Assembly: GCA_003220685.1 (NCBI GenBank)
Contig: QHTE01000055.1
Location: 1-64,000 of the forward strand
Source: Candidatus Rokuibacteriota bacterium
GTDB taxonomy: Bacteria > Methylomirabilota > Methylomirabilia > Rokubacteriales > CSP1-6
Reading direction: 5' to 3'
DNA: 64,000 bases
Part shown: positions 35,392 through 44,532 of the stretch, piece after piece
Layout: the number at the start of each line of letters is the position of its first letter
Position numbering within the stretch: position 1 is the first letter of the stretch
Translations under genes and position numbers: made by a program
The notes under the pieces: model-generated
Databases searched by the model: none
What the model saw: the letters and a program-made list of their open reading frames with translations, nothing else
Told to the model about the DNA's origin: nothing

Positions 35392-35778
35392 ATGCTCGCG
35401 TACACCTTGATCGCCGGCGACTACCCGGTGCTGGAAGCGAACGCCGAAGATCCGCGCGATGCCGGCGCCTCGACCGGGGCGGAGCAGGCCGCCCGAGTTG
35501 CCGCGCTCCAGCGCCGGGTCGAGATCATGGGCGCGGTCGGCCGCGAGTGCTTCGCGCCACGCCTGACCGTCGCGCTGCGGGACGGCCGGCGCGTCGTCGG
35601 CGAATACCAGGGCCGCGAGCTGATGTGGGACTTTACGCGGGACGCCCAGGAGCTTCGGCGCTTCGTGCCCGGGCTTCCGATCTCGGCCGAGCGCTACGAG
35701 CGCTTCGTGGCCGCCGTCGCGGACCTCGACAAGGCGTCGTCGGTCGACGAGATCATCCGACTCACGCTGCCCGGCTAG
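35392..35778 (+). CDS. MmgE/PrpD-like C-terminal fragment
   Basis: 128 aa. The second half, with VTVALRDGRRVVGEYQGRELMWDF and VAAVADLDKASSVDEIIRL, resembles the C-terminal end of MmgE/PrpD-family (2-methylcitrate dehydratase-like) proteins, which are usually ~450 aa. A stop codon 51 bp upstream closes the frame, so the N-terminal three quarters are missing. Probably a remnant, though a short expressed protein cannot be excluded. Confidence 0.45.
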   Translation: MLAYTLIAGDYPVLEANAEDPRDAGASTGAEQAARVAALQRRVEIMGAVGRECFAPRLTVALRDGRRVVGEYQGRELMWDFTRDAQELRRFVPGLPISAERYERFVAAVADLDKASSVDEIIRLTLPG

Positions 35779-35803
35779 GGCGCGCCGGGCTCCCCGGCCT
35801 TTC

Positions 35804-36751
35804 TCATGGTCGGCGCAGCGCCTCGCGCAGGGACGCCGCGACGTGGGAGGTGGCGCGGTTACCGGTATCGATGAGCCGCCCCATCGGCATGAACCCGTGG
35901 ATCATCCCGCCGTAGTTGATGTAGTCGACGCGGACGCCGGCGTCCGAGAGCCGCCCCGCGTAGGCTGCGCCCTCGTCGCGGAGCGGGTCGAAGCCCGCGG
36001 TGACGACGAGCGCCGGGGGCAGGCCGGCGAGCGAGGCCGCGCGCAGGGGCGAGACGCGCCAGTCCTGCGCTTCGCCGGGCGACTTCAGATAGTGGTTGGT
36101 GAACCAGCGCATGCTGTCGCGCGTCAGCATGTAGCCTTCGGCAAAGTCGCGATACGACTTCGACTCCGCACCGACGTCGGTCACGGGATAGACGAGCACC
36201 TGCAGGGCGATGGCCGGTCCGTCCGCATCGCGCGCGATGAGCGCGACGACCGCGGCGAGGTTGCCACCGGCGCTGTCCCCGCCGACGGCGAGCTTGCCGC
36301 CGTCGACGCCGAGCTCGCGCGCATGCGCGACAACCCAGCGCGTGGCCGCCCACGCGTCGTCCACGGCCGCGGGGAACTTGTGCTCGGGCGCCAGGCGATA
36401 GTCGACGGCGATGACCGTGATACCAGCCTCCGCCGTGATCTGGCGGCACTGCACGTCGTGCGTGTCGAGGTCGCCGATGACCCAGCCGCCGCCGTGGTAG
36501 AAGACGAGCACCGGCAGCGCCGCGCCCGCCGCCACCCCCGCGGGCCGGTAGACCCGCAGCGGGATCAGCCCGCCGGGCCCGTCGGCGGTGAGGTTGCTGA
36601 CGGAGCCGATCTCTGCCGGCGTCGGCGTCGAGGCGGGCCGGGTCTCACGAAAGAGCTGCCGGGCGTCCTTGGGCGACAGCGTGTTGTACGCCGGACGCCC
36701 CGACTTGATGACGAGGTTGATCACGTCCTGGGCTTGAGGATCGAGGGCCAT
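35804..36751 (-). CDS. HSL-family esterase/lipase
   Basis: 315 aa of the hormone-sensitive-lipase (bacterial family IV) type. HGGGWVIGD is the oxyanion-hole motif, GGDSAGGNLAA the nucleophile elbow, DPLRDEG the acid and MIHGFMPM the catalytic His. The start follows AAGGAGACGTGCC. It is the last gene of the nitrile-hydratase transcript, 14 bp after the accessory gene; it could hydrolyse an ester or amide product, but no amidase motif is present. Confidence 0.93.
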   Translation of the reverse strand: MALDPQAQDVINLVIKSGRPAYNTLSPKDARQLFRETRPASTPTPAEIGSVSNLTADGPGGLIPLRVYRPAGVAAGAALPVLVFYHGGGWVIGDLDTHDVQCRQITAEAGITVIAVDYRLAPEHKFPAAVDDAWAATRWVVAHARELGVDGGKLAVGGDSAGGNLAAVVALIARDADGPAIALQVLVYPVTDVGAESKSYRDFAEGYMLTRDSMRWFTNHYLKSPGEAQDWRVSPLRAASLAGLPPALVVTAGFDPLRDEGAAYAGRLSDAGVRVDYINYGGMIHGFMPMGRLIDTGNRATSHVAASLREALRRP

Positions 36752-36765
36752 GGCACGTCTCCTTG

Positions 36766-37104
36766 TCAGAACACGTCGTCGCGGCGTCCGCTCTCGAACT
36801 CGCGCGTGCGCTCGGCGAGCGCCCCGTCGTCGAGCAGGCCCTTGTCGGCCAGGAGCTGCTCGAAGGCGCGGAGCCAGCGCTCGTAGTAGCTCGAGGTCTC
36901 CCCCTCGCGCTCGGCGTGGGCGATCTCGTCGATGAGGTGGGACTGGAACTCGCGCCACGCGAAGCAGGCCTCATGGCTCATCGCCACGGTCATGCCGAAG
37001 ATGCGGCCCTGCCACGCCTCGTCGAAGATCAGCTCGCCGTTTTTTCTCGGGAGCGCCGCGGCGCCCCTCATGTCGGCGATCTCTCGGCTCGGGACGGGTT
37101 CCAT
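36766..37104 (-). CDS. Nitrile hydratase accessory protein
   Basis: 112 aa resembling the beta subunit N-terminus: FDEAWQGRIFGMTVAMSHEACFAWREFQSHLIDEI and [21 protein letters not shown]. Such small P14K/NhlE-like proteins act as chaperones that load cobalt into the alpha subunit. It lies 13 bp after the alpha gene, in the usual order beta-alpha-activator. Confidence 0.9.
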   Translation of the reverse strand: MEPVPSREIADMRGAAALPRKNGELIFDEAWQGRIFGMTVAMSHEACFAWREFQSHLIDEIAHAEREGETSSYYERWLRAFEQLLADKGLLDDGALAERTREFESGRRDDVF

Positions 37105-37117
37105 CCGGCCCCCCCGG

Positions 37118-37738
37118 TCAGCGGCCCACCGCCGGCGGCTTGACCGCCGCCACGCCGATCATCGCGTCGCGCGTCACCAACGCGGCCAGCTCGGCCTCGC
37201 TCAGGCGCTCGGTGCCGGCCGGACGCTCGGGGAGCACCAGGTAGCGGAGCTCCGCGCTCGAGTCCCAGATGCGAATCTCCGTCGTCTCCGGCAGGTCGAG
37301 GCCGAACTCGCGCAGGACCACGCGCGGCTCACGCACCGCCCGCGAGCGGTACTCGAACGACTTGTACCAGACCGGCGGCAAGCCGATCAGCGCGTGCGGG
37401 TAGCACGAGCAGAGCGTGCACACCACCAGATTGTGGAGGCCGGCTGTGTTCTCGACCACCCGCAGGTCGACGCCGCCGAAGCCGAGCTCTTCGATCGCCG
37501 CCGTGCCGTCGGCGAGCAGCCGCGCGCGATACGCGGGATCGACCCAGGCGCGTGCCACGACCTTGGCGCCGTTGTGCGGGCCGATGTCCTGCTCGTAGGC
37601 GCTGACGAGGCGATCGACCGCCTCGCTCGACACGAGCTTCTTCTCGACCAGCAGCGACTCGAGCGCGCGGACGCGGAGCGAGAGGACGGACTCCGGCTCG
37701 CGGTGATGATGGCCGTGCTCGTCGTGGGCGCCGCTCAT
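37118..37738 (-). CDS. nthA: Nitrile hydratase alpha subunit, cobalt type
   Basis: 206 aa. The metal-binding motif C107-T-L-C-S-C112 lies in [10 protein letters not shown]; the Thr in CTLCSC marks cobalt-type enzymes. The two Cys residues flanking Ser are normally oxidised to sulfinic/sulfenic acids. [20 protein letters not shown] and [29 protein letters not shown] are alpha-subunit blocks. A His-rich N-terminus ([10 protein letters not shown]) precedes the conserved region. Converts nitriles to amides as an alpha2beta2 enzyme. The ATG overlaps the beta stop. Confidence 0.96.
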   Translation of the reverse strand: MSGAHDEHGHHHREPESVLSLRVRALESLLVEKKLVSSEAVDRLVSAYEQDIGPHNGAKVVARAWVDPAYRARLLADGTAAIEELGFGGVDLRVVENTAGLHNLVVCTLCSCYPHALIGLPPVWYKSFEYRSRAVREPRVVLREFGLDLPETTEIRIWDSSAELRYLVLPERPAGTERLSEAELAALVTRDAMIGVAAVKPPAVGR

Positions 37739-38427
37739 CAGGTACTCCTTTGGGGAGCGGCCGGCAGTAGATAGCGCTCCCAGAGATCGATGTGGACGGG
37801 CGCGTGGGGCTCGGCCGACTCGCCCCACAGCGCGGCGGCGTCGAAGCGCACGCTGTAGAGGGCGTGAGGCTGCTCGCCCTGCCCGTGGGCGTTGGTGTCC
37901 GGAAAAATGAAAGTCCCGTGCACGCGGACGATGACGCCCGGCTTGCCGCGGGCGTAGCGCGGCAGCCGCGTGTGGCCGACCGGGACGTCGTGACGGGTCA
38001 GGACCCGGTCCCCGAGCGCGAATTTCGGCGGCGGCCCCGGCCGCCGATACGGTGTCCGCTCCCGGGTTACGCGCAGCATGCGATCGAGCAGCCTGGGGTC
38101 GGAGTGCGGCGGCGCCGGATCGGTCCCGCCGGCCAGCTGGGCCACGCGTCGCGCCAGCTCCTCGCGCGTGATCACGCCCTTCTCGACGAGCAGGCGCACG
38201 TTGCGATCGAGCCAGCGCTCGTAGTAGCTCGAGTCGAGATAATCGACGGGCGCCATCCGCTCGATCGCGTGACGGCTCTCGTCGATGTTGAAGATCCCCT
38301 GCACGCCGCACGCGCGAGTGATCCCCAGGACGCGCCCTTCCCACGGCGCGTGGAAGACGGGCTCGTTCTCCTCGCGCTCGACGCGCCCGAAGCCGTGCAT
38401 GCCGCCCATGTCGTGGATGCCGTTCAC
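37738..38427 (-). CDS. nthB: Nitrile hydratase beta subunit
   Basis: 229 aa. The N-terminus [14 protein letters not shown] is the family signature. [24 protein letters not shown] follows, and the C-terminal SH3-like domain has [36 protein letters not shown]. First gene of the beta-alpha-accessory-esterase operon. A promoter lies within or upstream of 38428-38472. Confidence 0.96.
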   Translation of the reverse strand: MNGIHDMGGMHGFGRVEREENEPVFHAPWEGRVLGITRACGVQGIFNIDESRHAIERMAPVDYLDSSYYERWLDRNVRLLVEKGVITREELARRVAQLAGGTDPAPPHSDPRLLDRMLRVTRERTPYRRPGPPPKFALGDRVLTRHDVPVGHTRLPRYARGKPGVIVRVHGTFIFPDTNAHGQGEQPHALYSVRFDAAALWGESAEPHAPVHIDLWERYLLPAAPQRST

Positions 38428-38472
38428 GTCACGACGCCTCGCGTGGCACTGTGCAACGGAGCCGCGATCCTG

Positions 38473-39171
38473 TCAAGAAACCGGCGCCAGCAGCAGGCGC
38501 GTCAGCTCGTCGGGCTGGCTCAGCATCGGGTAGTGGCCGGTGTCGAGCTCATGCCAGGCGGCCTTCAAGCGCTCCGCCGTGCGGCGCTGGTGCGCCTCCG
38601 GGGGGTTCGCCGCGCGGCGGCAGCGGATAACGGTGGTGGGCCAAGCCTGGGTCCAGAAGCTGCCGAGCTCGACCGGCGCCTCGAGCGCCGCCACCGGGTG
38701 CGGCGTGTACCGCGCCAGGGCCCAGGCGCGCAGCTCGGGATCGAGGTCGGCGAAGAGACGCTTCTGCGCGTCGTCGCGCGTGGGCCCGGTCGTGATCGAC
38801 GTCGTCTCGTTGGCCGACACGCGCTTGACGATGTCCCCGACGCGCTCGCCCGGCATGAGCGCCAGCGCGTCCACGAAGGCGAGGTGCGCGATCCGGTCGC
38901 GGGCCAGCTCGGCGGCCTTGCAGATGACCATGCCGCCCGAGCTCGTCCCGACGAGCACCACGCGCTGGACGTCTTCGTAGAACATGAGCTGCGCGATCTC
39001 CTGTGCGTGCGTGCCCACGGTGATGCCCGGGCGCACGAGGTGGTGGCGCTCGGCGCAGCCGTCGAGCGTCGGCGCGTACACCTGGTGCCCGGCCGCCCGC
39101 AGGCGGTCGACGACCCGCTTCCAGATCCAGCCTCCTTGATACGCGCCGTGAACGAGGACGTACGTGGCCAT
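38473..39171 (-). CDS. Alpha/beta-fold hydrolase (MenH/hydroxynitrile lyase-like)
   Basis: 232 aa. LVHGAYQGGWIWKRVVDRLRAAGHQVYAPTLDG is typical of the hydroxynitrile-lyase/methylesterase-like alpha/beta group. GTSSGGM holds the nucleophile Ser and the HYP near the end the catalytic His. Given adjacent nitrile hydratase genes a cyanohydrin- or nitrile-related role is tempting but unproven. The start is supported by AAGGAGC upstream. Confidence 0.85.
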   Translation of the reverse strand: MATYVLVHGAYQGGWIWKRVVDRLRAAGHQVYAPTLDGCAERHHLVRPGITVGTHAQEIAQLMFYEDVQRVVLVGTSSGGMVICKAAELARDRIAHLAFVDALALMPGERVGDIVKRVSANETTSITTGPTRDDAQKRLFADLDPELRAWALARYTPHPVAALEAPVELGSFWTQAWPTTVIRCRRAANPPEAHQRRTAERLKAAWHELDTGHYPMLSQPDELTRLLLAPVS

Positions 39172-39271
39172 GGTCGCTCCTTGATCCAGAGGCGTCGGCG
39201 ATCCGCAGTGTACACGGCGGGGGCGCTCTGCGATACTCGGCGGGCGCGGAGGATCAAGAAAGGAGAGGATT

Positions 39272-40024
39272 ATGAGGCTGGCGGGAAAGGTCGCGCTCAT
39301 CACGGGTGGAGCGAGCGGTATGGGCCAGAGCGAAGCCACGATCTTTGCGCGGGAGGGGTCGAAGGTCGTCGTCGCCGACATCCTCGAGCTCGAGGCGCGT
39401 CAGGTCGTCGAGAAGATCGCGGCGTCCGGCGGCCAGGCGCGGTTCGTGAAGCTCGACGTGACGAGCGAAGCGGACTGGGAGGCGGCCATCAAGGCGACCG
39501 TGAGCGCGTTCGGTAAGCTCGACCTGCTCGTGAACAACGCGGGGATCAGCGGCACGTTCGACCCGGACACGCTGAGCACGTCGGCCTGGGACACCCTGCT
39601 GAACGTGAACGCGAAGGGCGTGTTCCTCGGCATGAAGCACGCGGTGCCCGCGATGCGCGCCGCCGGCGGCGGCTCCATCGTCAACATCTCGTCGATCTCG
39701 GGCTTCGTCGGTCAGGACCGCATTCACATGGGCTACAACGCGTCGAAGGGCGCCGTGCGCATCATGACCAAGTCGGCGGCCGTGCAGTTCGCGCAGCACG
39801 GGATCCGCGTCAACTCCGTCCATCCGGGCATCATGCCCCCGATGCGCACGTCAAAGGCGTCGGCCGATCCGGCGTGGCGCGAGAGGTCGCTGCGGGCCGT
39901 GCCGCTCAAGCGCGAGGGCCGGGTGGAAGAGGTCGCGCACGCGGTACTGTTCCTGGCCTCGGACGAAGCGTCGTACATCACGGGGATCGAGCTCCCGGTG
40001 GACGGCGGCTACCTCGCGGTATGA
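39272..40024 (+). CDS. SDR family oxidoreductase
   Basis: 250 aa classical short-chain dehydrogenase. TGGASGMG is the cofactor motif near residue 11, ADILELEA suggests NAD preference through the Asp after strand 2, NNAG is in the middle, and the catalytic Ser/Tyr/Lys lie in NISSISGF and GYNASKGA. The C-terminus ITGIELPVDGGYLAV is complete. GAAAGGAGAGG precedes the ATG. Confidence 0.95.
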   Translation: MRLAGKVALITGGASGMGQSEATIFAREGSKVVVADILELEARQVVEKIAASGGQARFVKLDVTSEADWEAAIKATVSAFGKLDLLVNNAGISGTFDPDTLSTSAWDTLLNVNAKGVFLGMKHAVPAMRAAGGGSIVNISSISGFVGQDRIHMGYNASKGAVRIMTKSAAVQFAQHGIRVNSVHPGIMPPMRTSKASADPAWRERSLRAVPLKREGRVEEVAHAVLFLASDEASYITGIELPVDGGYLAV

Positions 40025-40043
40025 GCCGCGGGCGGCCGCCGGC

Positions 40044-40451
40044 GTGGGCAACGCGTCGTTCGTGGTGCAGGACGTCGCGAAGCTCGAGACACGAATCCCG
40101 TTCGATCTCATCACTGCGTTCGACGCGATCCACGATCCGGCAGACCCGGCCGGCGTGCTGCGCCGGGTCCGCGCCGCGCTCGCCCCGGGCGGCACGTTCC
40201 TCATGCTCGACGTCTGCGCGTCGAGCGAGCTGGCCGACAACGTCGGTCTGCCGATGGCGCCCTACCTCTACACGATGAGCACGATGCACTGCATGAGCGT
40301 GTCGCTCGCGGCCGGCGGTCCGGGCCTGGGTACCGCGTGGGGTCACCAGGTCGCCACCCGGATGCTGCGCGAGGCCGGCTTCGACGATGTGCAGCTGTTC
40401 GAGCGGATCGATCCGGCGAACTCGCTGTACGTCGCGCGCTGCAGTCGCTGA
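40044..40451 (+). pseudogene. SAM methyltransferase, C-terminal remnant
   Basis: About 135 residues that match the second half of a class I methyltransferase: NASFVVQDVAKL (motif II/III), FDLITAFDAIHDPADP (motif IV-like), VRAALAPGGTFLMLDV and AGFDDVQLFERIDP. Motif I (the SAM-binding Gly loop) and any N-terminal domain are absent. The homologous frame appears directly after the SDR stop with no proper start, so a deletion joined it to the SDR gene. Confidence 0.75.
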
Positions 40452-40460
40452 GGCACCGGC

Positions 40461-42782
40461 GTGGGCGAGCGCTTGTTCGGCGCGCGGGTGCGCCGACGCG
40501 AGGACTCGCGGCTGGTCACGGGACAGGGACGCTACGTCGCCGACGTGGCCCTTCCCGGCCTGCTTCACGTTGCGGTCCACCGCAGCCCCCACGCCCACGC
40601 GCGCATCGTCCGGGTCGATCCGACGCCGGCGCGACGCCGGCCGGGCGTGGTCCACGTGCTGGTGCCCGCCGACGCCGCCGCGCTCGGGCGGCTGCCGTTG
40701 CTCGTGCCCCACGCGAGCCTGCTGGCGCCGGCGTGTCCCGAGATCCTGCCTCAGCAAATCGTCTCGTACGCGGGCCAGGCGGTCGCGCTCGTCGTCGCCG
40801 AGAGCGCCGCCGAGGCCGAAGACGCGCTCGATTCGCTCCACGTCGAGTACGAGCCCTTGCCCGCGGTCGCCTCGCTCGAGGAGGCGCTGCGGCCCGACGG
40901 CCCGCGCGTGCATCCCGGCGGCAACGTCGCCTCCCGATTCACCCAGCGGGTCGGGGACCCGGCCGGCGAGCTGGCGCGCGCGCCCGTTGTGCTGCGCGAG
41001 CGCTTCCATCTGCACCGTGGCGCGGGCATGGCCATAGAGACGCGCGCGATCGCGGCGCGCTGGGATGACGATCTGGGCCAGGTCACCGCGTGGTCGACGA
41101 CGCAGGCGCCGCAGATCCTGCGCCGGCTGCTGGCGCGCTATCTCGCGATCCCCGAGCACGCCGTGCGCGTCGTCACGCAGGACATCGGCGGCGGTTTCGG
41201 CCCGAAGGGGATCGTCTACGCCGAGGACATCCTGGTGCCGTTCCTGGCGCGGGCGCTCGGCCGCCCGGTCCGTTTCGTCGAGACCCGCCGCGAGCATCTG
41301 CTCGCGGTCACGCAGGAGCGCGATCAGTGGCACGACGTCGAGATCGGGCTCACGCGCGAGGGCCGGATCGTCGCGGTCCGCGACACGTTCGCGCACGACT
41401 GCGGCGCCTTCGTCTCGTGGGGCGTCATCGTGCCCATCCTCACCTCGGTCACCGTGCCCGGGCCGTATCGCGTGCCGAACTACGAGGTGACGTTGACCGC
41501 GGTCTACACCAACCGTGTGCCCGTCACGCCCGTCCGCGGCGCCGGGCGGCCGCAGGCGGTCTTCGTGATGGAGCGGATGCTCGATCTCGCGGCCGAGCGC
41601 CTGGGCATCGACCGGGTCCTGCTCCGCGCGCGCAACCTCATCCAGCCCGACGAATTTCCGTACGACGTGGGGCTGATCTCGCGCGACAACAGCCCGCGCC
41701 GCTACGACAGCGGGAACTACCCCGAATGTCTTCGGCGCGTGGCCGAGGCCGTCGGCGCGGACGACTTCCCCGCGGAGCGCGAGCGCGCCCGCGCGGCCGG
41801 CCGGGCGATCGGTCTCGGCCTGGCACTCTTCGTCGAGGACACCGGTCTCGGCCCCTACGAAGGCATCCGTGTTCGCGTCGATCCGCTCGGGCGGGTCTTC
41901 GTGTTCTCGGGCACGTCGAGCCAGGGGCAGGCGCACGAGACGACGCTAGCCCAGATCGTCGCCGACGGGCTCTCGGTGCCGCTCGAGCAGATCACGGTGG
42001 TCCCTGGCGACACGGCGGGCATTCCGTACGGCGTCGGGACGTTCGCCAGCCGCGTGGGCGTGCTCGCGAGCACCTCGGCCGCCCACGCGGCCGCGGAGGT
42101 GCGCAGGAAGGCGCTCGCGGTCGCGGCCGATCATCTCGAGGCCGCGCCCGAGGATCTGGCTCTCGAGGACGGGCGCATCACCGTGCGCGGGACGCCCGGG
42201 CGCGGTCTGGCGCTCGGCGACGTCGCGGCGATCGCGACCGCGCCGCGTCCCGGCTACGCGCTGCCCGGCGCGATGGATCCGGGGCTCGAGGCCTCGGGCT
42301 ACGTCCACGTCCCCCAGTCGACGTACTCGAACGGCGCTCACGCAGCGATCGTCGAGGTCGAGCCCGAGACCGGCGCGGTGCGGATCCTCAAGTACGTCGC
42401 GGTCGACGATTGCGGCACGATGATCAATCCGCTGGTGGTCGAGGGACAGATTCACGGAGGCATCGCCCACGGGATCGGCAACGCGCTGATCGAGGAGATC
42501 GTCTACGACGCGAGCGGCCAGCTCGTCACCAGCACCTTGATGGACTACGCGCTGCCGCGCGCGGCCGACGTGCCGCCGCTCGAGGTGCACCACCTGGAGA
42601 CGCCCTCGCCGCTGAACCCGCTCGGCGTCAAGGGCGCGGGCGAGGGCGGCACCTTGCCGGCACCGGCCGCGATCGCCAACGCCGTGGCGGACGCGCTGCG
42701 TCCCCTGGGCGTGGCGGTGACCGAGATGCCGCTCACGCGCGAGCGTCTCTGGCGTCGCGTTCGCGCCGCGGCGCGCGACTGA
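40461..42782 (+). CDS. Xanthine dehydrogenase-family molybdopterin-binding subunit
   Basis: 773 aa, the large Mo-binding subunit (CoxL/XdhB type). The N-terminus RREDSRLVTGQGRYVAD is the family start. TQDIGGGFGPKG and VRGAGRPQAVFVMERMLD are the Mo-cofactor blocks, and GVKGAGEGGTLPAP carries the catalytic Glu. VRGAGRP rather than the CoxL AYRCSFR loop argues against CO dehydrogenase. Genes for the FAD and 2Fe-2S subunits are not adjacent. GTG start. The preceding gene is a truncated methyltransferase. Confidence 0.93.
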   Translation: MGERLFGARVRRREDSRLVTGQGRYVADVALPGLLHVAVHRSPHAHARIVRVDPTPARRRPGVVHVLVPADAAALGRLPLLVPHASLLAPACPEILPQQIVSYAGQAVALVVAESAAEAEDALDSLHVEYEPLPAVASLEEALRPDGPRVHPGGNVASRFTQRVGDPAGELARAPVVLRERFHLHRGAGMAIETRAIAARWDDDLGQVTAWSTTQAPQILRRLLARYLAIPEHAVRVVTQDIGGGFGPKGIVYAEDILVPFLARALGRPVRFVETRREHLLAVTQERDQWHDVEIGLTREGRIVAVRDTFAHDCGAFVSWGVIVPILTSVTVPGPYRVPNYEVTLTAVYTNRVPVTPVRGAGRPQAVFVMERMLDLAAERLGIDRVLLRARNLIQPDEFPYDVGLISRDNSPRRYDSGNYPECLRRVAEAVGADDFPAERERARAAGRAIGLGLALFVEDTGLGPYEGIRVRVDPLGRVFVFSGTSSQGQAHETTLAQIVADGLSVPLEQITVVPGDTAGIPYGVGTFASRVGVLASTSAAHAAAEVRRKALAVAADHLEAAPEDLALEDGRITVRGTPGRGLALGDVAAIATAPRPGYALPGAMDPGLEASGYVHVPQSTYSNGAHAAIVEVEPETGAVRILKYVAVDDCGTMINPLVVEGQIHGGIAHGIGNALIEEIVYDASGQLVTSTLMDYALPRAADVPPLEVHHLETPSPLNPLGVKGAGEGGTLPAPAAIANAVADALRPLGVAVTEMPLTRERLWRRVRAAARD

Positions 42783-42814
42783 CGGTCGCGCTCGGCGTCG
42801 ATACGGCCGCGGCG

Positions 42815-44518
42815 TCACGCCTTTCGCAGGAAGTCGAAGTCGCAGCCGTGCTCGGCCTGGAGCACGTGATCCATGTAGAGCTTGGCGTAGCCGCGCGCCG
42901 GGGGCTTGGCGGGACGCGGCAGGGCAGCGCGGCGGCGCGCGATCTCGGCATCGTCCACGGCCAGATCGATCCCGCGATCATTGACGCTCAGGCGAATGCG
43001 GTCGCCGTTCTGCACGAGCGCCAGCGGCCCGCCGACCGCCGACTCGGGCGACACGTGCAGGACGATCGTGCCGTACGCCGTCCCGCTCATCCGCGCGTCG
43101 GAGATGCGCACCATGTCCTTGACGCCGGCGCGCGCCAGCTTCGAGGGAATGGGCAGATAGCCGGCCTCGGGCATCGCGTAGCCGCTCTTCGGCCCGGCGT
43201 TCTGAAGCACCAGGAAGTCGTCGGGCCGCACGTCGAGGTCCGGCGAGTCGATTCGCGCGGACAGATCGTCGAGGGAGGAGAAGACCACCGCCCGGCCCTC
43301 GCGCTCGAAGAGCGCCGGGTCGGCGGCCGAGCGCTTGAGAATCGCGCCGCCCGGCGCCAGGCTGCCGAAGAGCGCGACGAGCCCGCCGACCTTCTGGTAC
43401 GGATCCGCGAGCGGGCGCACGACCTCGCGGTCCACCCACGTGCCCTCCGCCGCGAGGCGCTGACCCAGCGTCTGGCCCGTCACCGTCAGGCAGTCGAGGT
43501 GGAGCATCGGCGCCAGCTCGCGAAGCACCGCGCCGAGGCCGCCGGCAGCGTTCAGGTCCGACATGTAGTGCTGACCGGTCGGCTTGAGGTCGACGAGCAC
43601 CGGCGTCTCGTCGCTCAGCGTGTTGAGGCGGCGCAGCGAGACCTCGACGCCGACGCGTCCGGCGACGGCCGTGAGGTGGATGATGGCATTCGTCGAGCCG
43701 CCGATCGCCAGCAGCACGCGCAGCGCGTTCTCGACGGAGCGCTCGGTGATGATCTGGCTCGGCCGCAATCGCGTCGTCGCCAGGGCCACGGCCTGGCGCC
43801 CGCTTGCCTCGGCCGCGCGGAGCCGATCGGCGTGGACGGCTGGAATCGCCGCGGTGCCCGGCAACGCCATGCCGAGCGCCTCGGCGATCGAGGCCATCGT
43901 GCTGGCCGTGCCCATCACCGCGCAGGTGCCTGCCGTCGTCGCCAGGTTCTCCTCGATGCGCTCGATCTCCTCCGAAGTGACGCCGCCGGCGCGGTACTTG
44001 GCCCAGAAGCGCCGGCAATCCGTGCACGCCCCGAGCCGCTCACCGCGGTAGGCCATCGGCATCATCGGCCCGGCCAGGAGCTGCACCGCGGGCACGTCGG
44101 CCGACGCGGCGCCCATGAGCTGGGCCGGCACCGTCTTGTCGCAGCCGCCCACCAGCACGACCGCGTCCATCGGCTGAGCGCGGATCATCTCCTCGACGTC
44201 GATCGCCATGAGGTTGCGGAACATCATGCTCGTGGGCGAGAGGAACACCTCGCCGAGCGAGATCGTCGGGAAATCGATCGGGAGCCCGCCGGCGGCGAGC
44301 ACGCCGCGCTTCACAGCGTCGATCAGCTCGGGAAAGTGCCGGTGACAGTTGTTGAAGCCGCTCGCGGATTGCGCGATCCCGACGACCGGCCGTGCGAGCA
44401 TCGCCTTCGAGTAGCCCATCGACGTCGCGAAGGAGCGCCGCAGGTAGAGCGCGAAGTCGGGGTCGCCGTAGTTGGTGAGGCCGCGCGCGAGGCCGCGCGG
44501 ACCGTCCGGATTCGTCAT
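42815..44518 (-). CDS. IlvD/Edd family dehydratase
   Basis: 567 aa. The Fe-S region includes FNNCHRHF, VVLVGGCDKTVPAQLMG and TAGTCAVMGTASTMASIAEALGMALPG, with Cys ligands as in dihydroxy-acid/sugar-acid dehydratases. C-terminal DARMSGTAYGTIVLHVSPESAVGGPLALV is the signature block. The ordering suggests the sugar-acid (xylonate/arabonate) branch rather than biosynthetic IlvD, but the substrate is uncertain. The next upstream gene on the same strand is the Fmt-like protein, 14 bp away. Confidence 0.9.
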   Translation of the reverse strand: MTNPDGPRGLARGLTNYGDPDFALYLRRSFATSMGYSKAMLARPVVGIAQSASGFNNCHRHFPELIDAVKRGVLAAGGLPIDFPTISLGEVFLSPTSMMFRNLMAIDVEEMIRAQPMDAVVLVGGCDKTVPAQLMGAASADVPAVQLLAGPMMPMAYRGERLGACTDCRRFWAKYRAGGVTSEEIERIEENLATTAGTCAVMGTASTMASIAEALGMALPGTAAIPAVHADRLRAAEASGRQAVALATTRLRPSQIITERSVENALRVLLAIGGSTNAIIHLTAVAGRVGVEVSLRRLNTLSDETPVLVDLKPTGQHYMSDLNAAGGLGAVLRELAPMLHLDCLTVTGQTLGQRLAAEGTWVDREVVRPLADPYQKVGGLVALFGSLAPGGAILKRSAADPALFEREGRAVVFSSLDDLSARIDSPDLDVRPDDFLVLQNAGPKSGYAMPEAGYLPIPSKLARAGVKDMVRISDARMSGTAYGTIVLHVSPESAVGGPLALVQNGDRIRLSVNDRGIDLAVDDAEIARRRAALPRPAKPPARGYAKLYMDHVLQAEHGCDFDFLRKA

Positions 44519-44532
44519 GTCGTCGCCGCGGC

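Noticed and set aside
40461-42782. Reading the molybdoenzyme as a CO dehydrogenase (CoxL)
   Set aside because: It lacks the AYRCSFR loop of form I CoxL and has no coxM/coxS neighbours.
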